From Pararhizobium sp. IMCC21322 (lineage in GTDB: Bacteria; Pseudomonadota; Alphaproteobacteria; Rhizobiales; GCA-2746425), in assembly GCF_030758295.1 (NCBI RefSeq), contig NZ_CP132335.1, forward strand, positions 1,030,412 to 1,094,411: a stretch of 64,000 nucleotides of DNA. The letters run 5' to 3'. The notes under the pieces were generated by a model. It had not been told where the DNA came from. It made no database searches and saw nothing but the letters and a program-made list of their open reading frames with translations. Within the stretch, counting starts at the first letter, position 1. Every line of letters starts with the position of its first letter. Below are positions 38,813-48,029 of the stretch, piece by piece. A program made the translations under genes and the position numbers.

Positions 38813-39910
38813 CTATTCAGCCGGTACAAGCGCTGGTTCGCGCCGTGTAAACAGTCTTATCAGACTGGGCCGGAACATATGCTCCAGTGCGCCTGCAAAC
38901 AGGATTACCAGTCCCTGAATGACCACGATCATATCCCGTGAAATGGCTGGCATGGCGAAGGCCAGTTCAGCGCCACCCTGATAGAGAATGCCGAACAGCA
39001 ATGCTGCCAATACAATGCCCACCGGATGTGACCGGCCCATCAAAGCAACCGCAATGCCAACAAAACCATAGCCCGCAACGAAATTATCCTGAAGTTTCTG
39101 GGCCTGCCCCATCACCTCATTAAGCGCCATCATGCCCGCCAGAGCCCCGGAAATCATCATGGTCACCACAATGATTTTAGTGGGGGAAATGCCGGCGTAA
39201 ACTGCGGCTGACTGGCTGAAGCCGAATGTGCGCATCTCGTAGCCCAGCCGTGTGCGCCAGATCAGAATATACACAAACACGCAGCAGGCCAGCGCCCAGA
39301 AGATGGAAATATTAGCCGGTGAAAAACCGAAGGCCGGAATGATATCCCGCAGATAGGGCAGGGTGCCGCCTGCAGCAAACCGTGCGGTCGCTGGCTCCAT
39401 GGAGCCCGGAACCTTCAGCACATTCACCAGCAGATAAACCATCAGCGATGCGGCAATGAAATTGAACATGATGGTGGTAATGACAATGTGGCTGCCGCGT
39501 TTTGCCTGAAGCCAGGCCGGTATCAGCGCCCAGGCTGCCCCAAACAAGCCCGCGCCCATAATCGCAACCGGAAATGTCAGCCACCAGGGAAAAACCTCGC
39601 CCAGAGACAGGCAGACCAACGCGACCCCCAGGCCCGCAATATAGGCCTGACCTTCTCCGCCAATGTTGAAGAGGCCTGCATGAAAAGCCACGGCCACAGC
39701 AAGGCCTGTAAAGATGAAATTGGTGGTGTAGTAGAGCGTAAAACCAAAGCCTTCGCCGTAGCCAAGTGCGCCAAAAATCATTTCCTGTATGGCCAGTACC
39801 GGATTTTCTCCGATGAACAACACAACCAGTCCGGACACAAGAAAAGCGGCGGTGACATTGAGCAGGGGGATCAGCCCCATATCCACCCAGCGCGGTAATT
39901 CGTTTTTCAT
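38813..39910 (-). CDS. Nucleoside ABC transporter permease (BMP system, first)
   Basis: 365 residues, about eight to ten membrane helices. FHAGLFNIGGEGQAYIAGLG is the family glycine-rich signature and GYEMRTFGFSQSAAVYAGI the coupling loop. The late GYGFVGIAVALMGRSHPVGIVL is typical for this permease type. The ATG overlaps the ATPase stop by 4 bases. Confidence 0.93.
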   Translation of the reverse strand: MKNELPRWVDMGLIPLLNVTAAFLVSGLVVLFIGENPVLAIQEMIFGALGYGEGFGFTLYYTTNFIFTGLAVAVAFHAGLFNIGGEGQAYIAGLGVALVCLSLGEVFPWWLTFPVAIMGAGLFGAAWALIPAWLQAKRGSHIVITTIMFNFIAASLMVYLLVNVLKVPGSMEPATARFAAGGTLPYLRDIIPAFGFSPANISIFWALACCVFVYILIWRTRLGYEMRTFGFSQSAAVYAGISPTKIIVVTMMISGALAGMMALNEVMGQAQKLQDNFVAGYGFVGIAVALMGRSHPVGIVLAALLFGILYQGGAELAFAMPAISRDMIVVIQGLVILFAGALEHMFRPSLIRLFTRREPALVPAE

Positions 39911-41481
39911 TCTGCGGCCTCCGCCCGTTCAATGCCAGCCATCAGCATGCCGATTTCACCTTCCGGTGTGTCAGGTGAGCACTCGCCGACAACACGGCCT
40001 GCAAACATCACCAGAACACGGTCAGCCAGGGATCGAATTTCATCGAGTTCCACAGAGACCAGCAGGATTGCTTTTCCCGCATCTCGCATTTCGACAATAC
40101 GTCTGTGAATGAATTCAATGGCGCCAATATCCACACCACGTGTCGGTTGGCCAATGATCAGCACATCGGGGTTCTGCTCCATTTCACGGGCCAGAACGAT
40201 TTTCTGCTGATTGCCACCGGAAAAATTACCAGTCTTCAATCTCGGATTGGGTGGACGAATATCGTATTTTTCGATCTTGTCTGCGGCATCCTTGCGCATG
40301 GCACCAATATCCAGGAACGGGCCTTTCACAAAAGGTTCGCGCACCTGATAGCCCAATATGGCGTTTTCGTTTTCCTCAAATGGCAGCACCAGGCCCATAT
40401 GGTGCCGGTCTTCGGGCACATGCGCCATGCCTTTTTCGCGCAACAGTGCCGGATCAGCATCGCCTGTGACATCGATTGGCGCACCTTTCAGCAAAACCCG
40501 TCCGCTCAAGGCCGGGTAAATGCCCGATATGGCTTCCAGCAATTCAGATTGCCCATTACCTGCAACCCCGGCAATGCCAACAATTTCGCCTGCACGCACA
40601 TTCAGCGACACATGGTCCACCATAATCACACCGCGCTCATCGCGAACCGTCAGATCCTCAACTTCAAGCAACAATTCACCCGGTGTTGCAGGTGTCTTTT
40701 CAACATTCAACAGCACACTGCGACCAACCATCAACTCGGCAAGTTCTGCCAGGCTTGTCTCTGCGGTTGTGACGGTGGCCACCATTTCGCCGCGGCGCAT
40801 AACAGACACCATATCGGTAATCGCCATGATTTCGCGCAATTTGTGGGTAATCAGAATGATGGTTTTGCCCTGAGCCTTCAATTGCTCAAGAATGCGAAAC
40901 AGGTGATCAGCCTCTGCCGGGGTCAGCACGCCAGTGGGCTCGTCAAGAATAAGAATGTCAGCGCCGCGATAAAGCGCTTTCAGAATTTCAACCCGCTGCT
41001 GCAGGCCAACGGGCAGGTCTTCAATCATGGCATTCGGATCAACATCAAGCTGATACTCTTCCTCCAGATGCTTCAGATCCTTGCGCGCTTTGGCAAGAGC
41101 ACCGGCAAGCACAGCACCGCCTTCGGCACCCAGGACGATGTTTTCCAGAACTGAAAAATTTTCCACCAGCATGAAATGCTGATGCACCATGCCTATGCCG
41201 GCAGAAATCGCTGCCTGACTGTCTTTGATGGTAATGGGTTGACCCTTGATCCGTATCTCGCCGGAATCGGCCTGATAAAACCCGTAGATAATCGACATTA
41301 AAGTGGATTTGCCAGCACCATTCTCACCAATTATGCCGTGAATGGACCCTTGCCCGACTGACAGGTTGATGTCCTTGTTGGCATGAACGGGACCGAAACG
41401 TTTATTGATACCGATCAGTTCGATTGCACGCGGTGATGTGTGTTGTGAGGCGGTTGCAGCGCTGCTTTGGGTCTCAGACAT
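39907..41481 (-). CDS. Nucleoside ABC transporter ATP-binding protein
   Basis: 524 residues with two ATPase halves, RbsA-like. N-terminal half: Walker A GENGAGKST, Walker B ILILDEPTGVLT. C-terminal half: degenerate Walker A (GVAGNGQSELLEAI), signature FSGGNQQKIVLARE and PDVLIIGQPTRGVD. A degenerate second site is usual in this family. Drives import of nucleosides from the BMP binding protein. Separated from the binding-protein gene by 65 bases with a hairpin. Confidence 0.95.
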   Translation of the reverse strand: MSETQSSAATASQHTSPRAIELIGINKRFGPVHANKDINLSVGQGSIHGIIGENGAGKSTLMSIIYGFYQADSGEIRIKGQPITIKDSQAAISAGIGMVHQHFMLVENFSVLENIVLGAEGGAVLAGALAKARKDLKHLEEEYQLDVDPNAMIEDLPVGLQQRVEILKALYRGADILILDEPTGVLTPAEADHLFRILEQLKAQGKTIILITHKLREIMAITDMVSVMRRGEMVATVTTAETSLAELAELMVGRSVLLNVEKTPATPGELLLEVEDLTVRDERGVIMVDHVSLNVRAGEIVGIAGVAGNGQSELLEAISGIYPALSGRVLLKGAPIDVTGDADPALLREKGMAHVPEDRHHMGLVLPFEENENAILGYQVREPFVKGPFLDIGAMRKDAADKIEKYDIRPPNPRLKTGNFSGGNQQKIVLAREMEQNPDVLIIGQPTRGVDIGAIEFIHRRIVEMRDAGKAILLVSVELDEIRSLADRVLVMFAGRVVGECSPDTPEGEIGMLMAGIERAEAAE

Positions 41482-41510
41482 GAAGCCTCAATCATTTGCA
41501 GATGAACAAA

Positions 41511-41533
41511 ACCCCCGCGCTGGGCGCGGGGGG
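41511..41533 (-). terminator. Intra-operon hairpin after the BMP gene
   Basis: Minus strand: CCCCCGCGC-CCA-GCGCGGGGG followed by TTTTG, a perfect 9-bp GC stem. It lies between the binding-protein gene and the ATPase gene. Such hairpins usually stop most transcripts or protect the 5' message, giving excess binding protein over membrane parts. Confidence 0.8.
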
Positions 41534-41546
41534 TAATGATATGTGT

Positions 41547-42545
41547 TTACATGACAGGGCAGGAGTCGCTGGACATGTAATCATGTACGGCAATATCGCC
41601 GGCGATGATGGCAGCTTTGGCTTTTTCAACGGCTGCTTTCATCTCGTCTGTTACAAGATCGGCATTGTTCTCGTCCAAAGACCAGCCAACACCGTCTGCT
41701 TCCAGACCCAGAGCATTGAATCCGGTTTCAAACTTGCCTGCCTGTGCGTCACGAAACGCGTTGTAAACAGCCACATCAACACGTTTCACCATGGATGTCA
41801 GAACGCTGCCCGGGTGCAGGTAATTCTGGTTGCTGTCCACGCCGATCGAGAATTTACCTTCGTCAGCCGCTTGCTGCAGCACACCAACACCGGTGCCGCC
41901 AGCAGCTGCATAAACCACGTCTGCGCCAGCATCGATCTGCGCTTTGGTGATTTCGCCACCCTTCACCGGGTCATTCCAGGCTGATGGTGTTTCGCCAGTC
42001 ATGTTCTGAATGACATTTGCTTCGGCATTGGCAGCCTTTACGCCCTGAACATAACCGCAGGCGAATTTACGGATGAGTGGAATATCCATTCCACCAACAA
42101 AACCCACAGTGCCTGTTTCAGATTTCATGCCAGCCAGCAAACCGACCAGATAAGATCCTTCATGCTCGTTGAAAACGACAGAACGAACATTCGGCTTGTC
42201 AACGACCATATCGATGATAGCGAAATTCAGGTCCGGAAATTCTGCAGACACTTTGTCCATTGCTTCGGCCTGGGCAAATCCCATGACGACGATCGGGTTA
42301 TATCCGCGACGGGCGAAGTTGCGAAGCGCCTGTTCGCGTTGTGAGGCGTTTGTAATTTCAAACTCGCCATATTCAACGCCAGTGTCTTCTTTGAATTTTT
42401 CAGCTCCTTGAAAGGCAGCTTCGTTGAACGATTTATCGAACTTGCCGCCCATGTCGAAGATGACAGCAGGTTTGAACTCTGCCGCGAAGGCAGACGACGC
42501 CATCATGGCGGCGGCAGCAACGGCCGCAAAAAGTTTAAGTTTCAT
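41547..42545 (-). CDS. BMP-family nucleoside-binding periplasmic protein
   Basis: 332 residues. Signal peptide MKLKLFAAVAAAAMMASSAFA ends in a plain AxA cleavage site, not a lipobox. The mature chain AVIFDMGGKFDKSFNEAAFQGAEKF, VGFVGGMDIPLIRKFACGYVQG and GADVVYAAAGGTGVGVLQQA match the basic membrane protein (PnrA/Med) family, purine nucleoside binders. The neighbouring cdd-punA-deoCAB genes support a nucleoside substrate. First gene of the operon, divergent from mgsA. Confidence 0.93.
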   Translation of the reverse strand: MKLKLFAAVAAAAMMASSAFAAEFKPAVIFDMGGKFDKSFNEAAFQGAEKFKEDTGVEYGEFEITNASQREQALRNFARRGYNPIVVMGFAQAEAMDKVSAEFPDLNFAIIDMVVDKPNVRSVVFNEHEGSYLVGLLAGMKSETGTVGFVGGMDIPLIRKFACGYVQGVKAANAEANVIQNMTGETPSAWNDPVKGGEITKAQIDAGADVVYAAAGGTGVGVLQQAADEGKFSIGVDSNQNYLHPGSVLTSMVKRVDVAVYNAFRDAQAGKFETGFNALGLEADGVGWSLDENNADLVTDEMKAAVEKAKAAIIAGDIAVHDYMSSDSCPVM

Positions 42546-42790
42546 AATTATACCGCTCTTGTTTTGGCTGTCGGTCCAAAGGATGCACTATTTGATACAT
42601 CTCAAGGGGCTGCCAGCGCTTGGTTTCTCCACTAAAAACGCGATCAGCTTTGCACGGCTTTCAAAAATTTGCATCGCTTTTTTTAAGAAGCCATGGTCAT
42701 TTGGGGAAAACAAACTGGCTGTTGGCGGTCTGCTGCGGCCACCTGTCGGGACGTTGTAAAAGACAGGTAATGGAGATGTGGGGAAGAACG

Positions 42791-43246
42791 ATGGAAACTG
42801 CGGCTCCAAAAAAATCGGGCAGGGCGAGGTTGGCCCTGATAGCCCATGATGAGAAGAAAACAGCGTTGGTGGAATTTGCCATGCGCCATCGCGCAGCGTT
42901 GCAGAATTTCGATATTGTCGCCACAGGCACAACAGGCGGGCGACTGAAGACTGCCTGTCCGAATTTGTCGATCACTCTTATGCGCAGTGGCCCACTGGGC
43001 GGTGATCAGCAAATTGGCGCGATGATTGCTGAGGGAACCATCAACGGGCTGATTTTCTTCATCGATCCACTGACACCAATGCCCCATGACGTGGATGTAA
43101 AGGCATTGATGCGCCTCGCTGTCGTTTACGATATTGCTACAGCTCTCAATGAAGCAACGGCGGAATTGATGATCGTCGACCCGGCACGCCTGTCTGATCC
43201 CCTGCCAATTGATCGGCGGGAGCGCGAACCGAAAGTAACACAATAG
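42791..43246 (+). CDS. mgsA: Methylglyoxal synthase
   Basis: 151 residues from the ATG at 42791 with GGGGAAG upstream; the open frame extends left to 42620 without family similarity. [10 protein letters not shown] (phosphate and catalytic aspartate region), [21 protein letters not shown] and [18 protein letters not shown] are diagnostic. It converts dihydroxyacetone phosphate to methylglyoxal and phosphate. It diverges from the nucleoside operon, whose DeoC product enters triose phosphate, so a link is possible. An ACCTGTC/GACAGGT inverted repeat at 42741-42768 precedes it. Confidence 0.93.
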   Translation: METAAPKKSGRARLALIAHDEKKTALVEFAMRHRAALQNFDIVATGTTGGRLKTACPNLSITLMRSGPLGGDQQIGAMIAEGTINGLIFFIDPLTPMPHDVDVKALMRLAVVYDIATALNEATAELMIVDPARLSDPLPIDRREREPKVTQ

Positions 43247-43396
43247 CGTGGGGCCGCATTCCGGTCGTTGCCTTGCCAATGATGGGCATCCCTCAAAATC
43301 ACCTTGCCCGCCAGAGCGCCTTGTAGTTGACGGTTCCGCTGCTTTTTGTTTTGTGGTGTGTTCATTTGTAATTGAAATCGGAAGCGTTCCAGAAAC

Positions 43397-44428
43397 ATGA
43401 CCCAGTCCGTTCAAAGTCACGAAAACCTTCCCTATCCGGTGCTGGTTGCAGATATTGGTGGAACCAATGCCCGTTTCGGTGTTCTGACAGACGCCCATGC
43501 TGAATTGAAAGAATTCGACACGGCTAAAACGGCAGATTTCGAAGGGCTTGAAGACGCCGCCGATGCAATGGTGCTGTCCCGCACTGCCATTACGCCGCGG
43601 TCTGCTGTTCTTGCCATTGCTGGCCCGATTGATGGTGAAGAGGTGCCTCTGACCAATTGCGACTGGGTTATTCGTCCCAATGCACTGATGCAGGCATTGC
43701 GACTGGATGAAGTTGTTCTGGTCAATGATTTTGAAGCGCAGTCATTGGCACTTCCGTCCCTGAAGGACAGTGATCTCCAGCTTATTGGTGATGTTGAAAT
43801 GGCAGAGGCCGGAACCAAGGTCGTGGTCGGGCCGGGTACCGGGCTGGGCGCTGCCGGCATGGTGCATACCGGCGCCCTATGGGTGCCTGTTCCCGGTGAA
43901 GGTGGCCACATTGATCTGGGGCCGGTCACCGATGAGGAATTTAATCTGTGGCCTCATTTTGAAAAGGAACATGGGCGCATTTCCGGTGAAGCCCTTTTAT
44001 GCGGTCGCGGCCTTGTGCGGCTTTATAATGGTGTCGCCAGTTGGCGCGATAAGCCTGCTGAATTGAGCGATCCCAGCGCCATCACATCAGCAGCTCTTGC
44101 CGGATCAGATGAAATTGCCGAGGAATCGCTGAACTTTTTTTGTCGTCTATTGGGGCGCGTTGCCGGAAATCTCGCCATCGCCTTCATGGCAAAAGGCGGT
44201 GTCTATCTGGCCGGTGGCATTTCGCAAAAGATTGCCGGATTTCTGGCAAAGTCCGAATTTCGCGCAGCCTTTATCGCCAAAGCGCCTCATGAAGCATTGA
44301 TGAACACCATGGCAACGGCCGTTATCATTCACGAAAAGCCTGCGCTGCTGGGATTGGCTGCTTTTGCCCGGACACCTCAACTCTTCGGGGTGGATTTGAA
44401 CGGACGACGATTCTACGCGGCAGAGTAA
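43397..44428 (+). CDS. glk: Glucokinase
   Basis: 343 residues. ATP-dependent phosphorylation of glucose. VADIGGTNARFGVL is the ATP-phosphate loop; LAIAGPIDGEEVPLTNCDW, VVLVNDFEAQSLALPSL (catalytic aspartate) and VVVGPGTGLGAAGM follow, then PGEGGHIDLGP and EALLCGRGLVRLYNG. It is 150 bases downstream of mgsA on the same strand and converges on the epimerase gene. Confidence 0.95.
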   Translation: MTQSVQSHENLPYPVLVADIGGTNARFGVLTDAHAELKEFDTAKTADFEGLEDAADAMVLSRTAITPRSAVLAIAGPIDGEEVPLTNCDWVIRPNALMQALRLDEVVLVNDFEAQSLALPSLKDSDLQLIGDVEMAEAGTKVVVGPGTGLGAAGMVHTGALWVPVPGEGGHIDLGPVTDEEFNLWPHFEKEHGRISGEALLCGRGLVRLYNGVASWRDKPAELSDPSAITSAALAGSDEIAEESLNFFCRLLGRVAGNLAIAFMAKGGVYLAGGISQKIAGFLAKSEFRAAFIAKAPHEALMNTMATAVIIHEKPALLGLAAFARTPQLFGVDLNGRRFYAAE

Positions 44429-44444
44429 CGCTTCAGTCCAGACC

Positions 44445-45428
44445 CTAATATCGCACAGCGTTGGTGTCTTTGAACCAGCGCACGAATTTAGCAATACCCA
44501 AATCCAGACTGGTTGTGGGGGCGAAGCCGTAATCATCCGATATGCGCGTAATATCCGCATATGTTGCGTGCACATCACCCGGCTGCATGGGCAGCATATC
44601 CTTGACCGCCTGCTGGCCAAGCTCACGCTCAAGACATTCGATCAGATGCATCAGCTCTTCCGGCTGATTATTGCCAATATTGTAGAGCCGGTGGCCTGCA
44701 TCTGAAGACACTTTTGGCACATCGTCGGCGGTCGCCAGAACGCCCGCAACAATGTCGTCAATATAGGTAAAGTCCCGCTGCATTTTGCCGTGGTTGAAAA
44801 CCGGGATCGGGCGGTTTTCCATAATCGCCTTGGCAAATTTCCAAAGCGCCATATCGGGCCGACCCCATGGGCCATAAACTGTAAAGAACCTGAGCCCCAC
44901 CAGCGGCAATTCATAAAGATGGCTGTAGGAAATGCTCATCAATTCGTCAGCCCGTTTGGTGGCTGCATAAAGAGACACTGGCTTTTCAACCGGGTCATCT
45001 TCCGAAAAAGGCAGTTTCGTGTTGCCGCCATAAACGGAACTGGAAGAGGCATAGACCATGCGCTCCAGCGTGTCGGTATGACGTGCCAGCTCAAGCATAT
45101 TCAAATGCCCGGTCAGATTGGTCGCCGCATAAGGTTCCGGGTGATCAATCGAATATCGCACGCCAGCCTGGGCTGCCAGGTGCACAATTTTTGTGATGTT
45201 TTCGCCAGCGACCGCTGAGCGGATTGCTGCCGCGTCGGCAATATCGCAATCAACAAACTGAAATGAATTATGGTGTGGCTTCAGCGCCTCAAGGCGCGCC
45301 TTCTTGAGCGCAACCGCGTAATAATCATTGAGGTTGTCAAAGCCAATAACCCGCTCACCCCGCTGCAGCAATTGCCGCGCTACGTGAAAGCCGATAAAGC
45401 CGGCAACGCCGGTCACAAGATATGTCAT
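44445..45428 (-). CDS. NAD-dependent nucleotide-sugar epimerase (UDP-glucuronate 4-epimerase type)
   Basis: 327 residues. N-terminal Rossmann loop TGVAGFIGFHVA, the FDNLNDYYAVALKKARLE segment typical of UDP-glucuronate 4-epimerases, YASSSSVYGGNTKLPF, and the catalytic YAATKRADELM (YxxxK). VGLRFFTVYGPWGRPDMA is conserved in the subfamily. It would supply UDP-galacturonate for surface polysaccharide; the exact substrate is inferred. No other polysaccharide genes are beside it. Confidence 0.85.
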   Translation of the reverse strand: MTYLVTGVAGFIGFHVARQLLQRGERVIGFDNLNDYYAVALKKARLEALKPHHNSFQFVDCDIADAAAIRSAVAGENITKIVHLAAQAGVRYSIDHPEPYAATNLTGHLNMLELARHTDTLERMVYASSSSVYGGNTKLPFSEDDPVEKPVSLYAATKRADELMSISYSHLYELPLVGLRFFTVYGPWGRPDMALWKFAKAIMENRPIPVFNHGKMQRDFTYIDDIVAGVLATADDVPKVSSDAGHRLYNIGNNQPEELMHLIECLERELGQQAVKDMLPMQPGDVHATYADITRISDDYGFAPTTSLDLGIAKFVRWFKDTNAVRY

Positions 45429-45638
45429 AACAGCTTGGTTTTTCCGCTTAGATTACATGGGAGCGGCCTATACTATTGCACGTTCACCGGCAAGCATCAG
45501 GCTTTTGAACAATGGGTCAGAACATGGGGATTGTCGGTTAAGATCGCCGTTGCGGTAATGCAAATTGCTGGCATATGTGTCAGCAACGGTCATATCGGCT
45601 TTGAAATAGAAGTGTGTTGCAGCTAAGGGAGACAAGAA

Positions 45639-47288
45639 ATGGGCAAAAAACTCCTGCAGTCTTTTTCGGTTCTGGGCACATTATTCGGATTGTTGTTTCT
45701 GTGTGGCTCTTTAACTCCGTCACTGCTGCCGCGTGTACCGGCGGTTCAGGGCGTTCTGAGTGGCGTTGCTCTTGCTGTGGGATATGGGGTTGGCAAAGGC
45801 GTTTACTTCGGTTGGTGGCTGTTGGAATTCAAGGAAATTTCCGGCCCGTTTAAGCGAATTTCAATCTGGATTTCGACAATCGCTTTGGGCTTGCTGACAG
45901 TTTTTACCTTTAGTCGAAGCGTTGTTTGGCAGAATTCAGTCCGTCAAAAAATGGAAATGCCCGACGTCGAAAGCGCCTATGTCTGGATGGTGGCCGGCAT
46001 TGCGCTGGCTGTAGCTTTGTTGTTGATCCTGATCGTGCGCGGAATTCTGCGTCTGGTGAAATTGGCCATTGCGTTGCTGATGCGCCTGGTGCCGCGCCGC
46101 ACAGCCATTGGCCTTGGATCAATCATTGCCGTGTTACTTGTTTTCTCGCTGGTGAACAGTTTTGTTGTCCAGCGCGCCTTGCTGGCCGCGGACACACTGT
46201 TTGCCACCCTGGACGGTGTTGTCAGCGACGGTGTCGAGGCACCCACACATGGTTTTGCCTCAGGCGGTCCCAATTCACTTGTCGATTGGGAGGACATTGG
46301 GACCAACGGCAAAGACTTTCTGGTTGACGGACCGGGTCAGGCCGAAATTGCCGCATTTACAGGCCGTGAGGCATGGGAACCCATCCGTGTTTATGCGGGC
46401 TACAGTTCAGGGGACAATTCTGAAGAACGCGCGGCAATTGCCTTGCAGGATCTAATTAAAATGGGCGGTTTTGATCGTTCCGTGCTGATTGTCGCCACAC
46501 CAACCGGCACCGGTTGGCTTGATCCGGCTGCGATCCGGCCAATCGCTTATCTGCATGGTGGCGATTTGGCCATTGTATCAACTCAATACACCTATGTCCC
46601 CAGTTGGCTGTCCATCATGGTCGAGCCCGATAGATCGCGCCTCGCGGCGCGTGCACTTTTCAATGAGGTTTTTACCTATTGGACCGCTCTTCCTGAAGAC
46701 AACCGACCAAAACTCTACCTCTTCGGCCTCAGCCTTGGGGCACTGGGATCGGAGGCTGCTGCTGATTTAATGACTTTGTTTTCAGACCCGATTGATGGTG
46801 CGTTGTGGAGCGGCCCGCCTTTTGCCAGCACAATCTGGCCCCAACTTGTTGCTGGCAGAAACGAGAACAGCCCGGCGCAACTGCCCGAGTTCAGAGATGG
46901 CAGTCTGGTCCGCTTCATGAATCAGGACAAAATCGCCACACCGGCTGGTGCAAGCTGGGGCCCGATGCGCCTGTTGTATTTGCAGTATGCCAGCGATCCA
47001 ATGGTGTTTTTCTCAACCGACCTTGCGCTGCAACGCCCGGACTGGCTGGGAGAAGACCGCGGTGCTGATCTGTCGGAATATTTCAACTGGTATCCGCTGG
47101 TGACATTTCTGCAGGTCGGGTTTGATGTGCCAATGGCAACCTCGACACCTTCGGGATATGGTCATACCTATGACGCGCTTGACTACATTAAAGGGTGGAT
47201 CGAAGTCACTCAGCCAAAAAACTGGACGCAAGCTGATACGGAACGGTTGAACGCGCTGTTCACGGACTTTTCCGCTTCACCAATTTAA
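45639..47288 (+). CDS. Membrane alpha/beta hydrolase (Abhydrolase_9 type)
   Basis: 549 residues. Four hydrophobic segments in the N-terminal ~180 residues (LGTLFGLLFLCGSLTPSLLP, ISIWISTIALGLLTVFTFS, MVAGIALAVALLLILIVRG, LGSIIAVLLVFSLVNSFVV) anchor it. The C-terminal soluble hydrolase half (about 225-540) has RIRVYAGYSS-like EPIRVYAGYSSGD, LIVATPTGTGWLDPAA and the nucleophile elbow LFGLSLGALGSEA (serine). This matches the Abhydrolase_9 N and C families. The function is unknown. A ribosome site GGGAGA precedes the ATG. Confidence 0.83.
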   Translation: MGKKLLQSFSVLGTLFGLLFLCGSLTPSLLPRVPAVQGVLSGVALAVGYGVGKGVYFGWWLLEFKEISGPFKRISIWISTIALGLLTVFTFSRSVVWQNSVRQKMEMPDVESAYVWMVAGIALAVALLLILIVRGILRLVKLAIALLMRLVPRRTAIGLGSIIAVLLVFSLVNSFVVQRALLAADTLFATLDGVVSDGVEAPTHGFASGGPNSLVDWEDIGTNGKDFLVDGPGQAEIAAFTGREAWEPIRVYAGYSSGDNSEERAAIALQDLIKMGGFDRSVLIVATPTGTGWLDPAAIRPIAYLHGGDLAIVSTQYTYVPSWLSIMVEPDRSRLAARALFNEVFTYWTALPEDNRPKLYLFGLSLGALGSEAAADLMTLFSDPIDGALWSGPPFASTIWPQLVAGRNENSPAQLPEFRDGSLVRFMNQDKIATPAGASWGPMRLLYLQYASDPMVFFSTDLALQRPDWLGEDRGADLSEYFNWYPLVTFLQVGFDVPMATSTPSGYGHTYDALDYIKGWIEVTQPKNWTQADTERLNALFTDFSASPI

Positions 47289-47312
47289 AGCGGTATAGAG
47301 CGGCCTGTGCAC

Positions 47313-48029
47313 CTATTCGATTTCAACGTCTGTGCGCACCTGAAATCTATCCGGGTCAAACGTCGCTATGGAAACTTCCATAAGGCCCCCATTGCGCTCG
47401 TAAAGTTGCGCGACGATTTGCAGAACCGGTGCACCACTGCTTAACCCCAAAATCTTCGCTTCGGCGGGAGAACATGAAATTGCCTTGGCCGCTTGGCTGA
47501 CACGCCCGACGGAAACACCGAAATTCACCTCGATGGCGTTAAAGACCGACGTTTCCGTCTCGCCAAGCAGGGGCTCAATTCCGGCATATCGCGCTGGGAC
47601 ATAAACATGATTGACGTTAAATGGCCTTGTTTCGCCTGCCAGTGATCTGGTGCCGGATACCTCAAGCCAATGCCCTGTTTCACTGTCGTTGCCATCCAGT
47701 AGCGGGATATCTGCGGTCCGGACAGTGCGCGTGCCGGTGACCGTCAGCTCAGTGTCGCGCCCAAGGCTCAACAGCTCGTAAATGCCGGTTGTGCTCATGG
47801 TGAATTTGGGTTTGGGCCGATCTGCAACGATTTGCGTTCCAGCCCGTTTTCGTCGTTTCAGAACGCCGACACGTTCCAATTCGGCAAAGGCAAGACGCAG
47901 CGTTGATCGGCTGATGCCAAGCTCTTCGGCATATTGTTCTTCGGGTGGAAATTTATCGCCAATCTGCAAGACGCCGGACTGCACCTGATCCAGAATATCC
48001 CGGGAGACCTGTTGATACAGCGCGGTCAT
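47313..48029 (-). CDS. GntR-family regulator with UTRA domain
   Basis: 238 residues. N-terminal winged helix (about 1-70): ALYQQVSRDILDQVQSGVLQIGDKFP and ISRSTLRLAFAELERVGVLKRRKRAGT. C-terminal UTRA effector domain (about 90-235) with RPFNVNHVYVPARY. Last gene of hyuA-hyuB-dctP-dctQ-dctM; its ATG overlaps the dctM stop by 4 bases. It probably autoregulates the operon via the palindromes before hyuA; ligand unknown. Confidence 0.92.
   Translation of the reverse strand: MTALYQQVSRDILDQVQSGVLQIGDKFPPEEQYAEELGISRSTLRLAFAELERVGVLKRRKRAGTQIVADRPKPKFTMSTTGIYELLSLGRDTELTVTGTRTVRTADIPLLDGNDSETGHWLEVSGTRSLAGETRPFNVNHVYVPARYAGIEPLLGETETSVFNAIEVNFGVSVGRVSQAAKAISCSPAEAKILGLSSGAPVLQIVAQLYERNGGLMEVSIATFDPDRFQVRTDVEIE

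Noticed and set aside
40105-41154. 349-codon open frame on the plus strand
   Set aside because: Antisense shadow of the RbsA-like ATPase gene, with biased composition and no recognisable motif.
42546-42790. Possible purine riboswitch before the nucleoside operon
   Set aside because: No recognisable three-way junction core; only an unrelated inverted repeat near mgsA.
42683-43498. 271-codon open frame on the minus strand over mgsA and the glk start
   Set aside because: Antisense to mgsA, whose motifs are clear; Cys/His/Arg-rich shadow translation.
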